Source: an uncultured Alphaproteobacteria bacterium (GTDB lineage Bacteria; Pseudomonadota; Alphaproteobacteria; Micavibrionales; Micavibrionaceae). Taken from it: a stretch of DNA of 46,633 bases. The notes below the pieces were generated by a model. The model made no database searches. It was not told the DNA's origin and was given only the letters and a program-made list of their open reading frames with translations. Position numbers and translations under genes: made by a program. Position 1 is the first letter of the stretch. Every line of letters starts with the position of its first letter. Shown one piece after another: positions 46,582 through 46,633 of the stretch. The stretch spans positions 1 through 46,633 of the forward strand of contig CALHAW010000018.1 of the NCBI GenBank assembly GCA_937934135.1. The letters are read 5' to 3'.

Positions 46582-46633
46582 TGGTCGGAATGAGAGGACT
46601 CGAACCTCCGACCTCTCGCCCCCCAGGCGAGCG
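46582..46633 (-). tRNA. tRNA-Pro (GGG), partial
   Basis: The 3' part of a tRNA on the minus strand: anticodon stem CTCGC/GCGAG with loop CTGGGGG (anticodon GGG), T-arm GGAGG-TTCGAGT-CCTCT, and 3' end CATTCCG-A-CCA. The 5' third is beyond the window. Confidence 0.92.

Overview
This window looks like a chromosomal segment of an alphaproteobacterium with moderate-to-low GC. The evidence is the gene order tig / clpP / lon / hupB / tRNA-Val / tRNA-Asp / nuoABCDEF, the hom-glpX-recJ block, and Gram-negative envelope genes (lptD, an OmpA-like lipoprotein, an usher-type outer-membrane protein). A Micavibrio-like or other deep alphaproteobacterial lineage is possible, but the genus cannot be fixed from the sequence alone. 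Almost all genes lie on the minus strand. The exceptions are glnA, parE with its follower, a small HTH gene and a TPR-sulfotransferase.

Layout. 1-7092 (minus): complex I operon nuoA-B-C-D-E-F, with nuoF running off the window. It is interrupted by an acyltransferase between nuoD and nuoE, and by two unrecognised exported proteins between nuoB and nuoC. 7220-9376: tRNA-Asp, alanine dehydrogenase, a DM13-domain exported protein and tRNA-Val. 9527-15252: HU, Lon, ClpP and trigger factor; clpX is absent from its usual place and a divergent HTH gene sits between clpP and tig. 15350-15591: tRNA-Leu and tRNA-His. 15855-21801: glnA, an unknown exported protein (minus), parE and an AsmA-like membrane protein. 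21817-28509 (minus): LptD overlapping an SLC13/TrkA-C transporter, a coiled-coil membrane protein, and a MerC-like protein abutting a DEAD-box helicase.

28584-34014 (minus) is the most distinctive region. It is a divergent chaperone-usher-like fimbrial cluster made of two DUF4402 pilin-like subunits, a PapD-like chaperone and a 1088-residue usher-like barrel. The barrel protein has a copper-amine-oxidase-N-like front domain, carboxypeptidase-regulatory-like domains and a C-terminal AMIN (peptidoglycan-targeting) domain. A TPR-sulfotransferase gene starts divergently beside it.

36594-46633 (minus): two tandem BASS-like transporters, recJ, glpX, hom, an OmpA-like lipoprotein, a gamma-carbonic-anhydrase-like protein, a Tas-like aldo-keto reductase, a palindromic element and terminator, rpsI, rplM and a partial tRNA-Pro.

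No CRISPR array, transposase, integrase, rRNA or phage module was seen. Intergenic stretches are short; no gene-free stretch longer than 300 bases remains once the tRNAs are counted.
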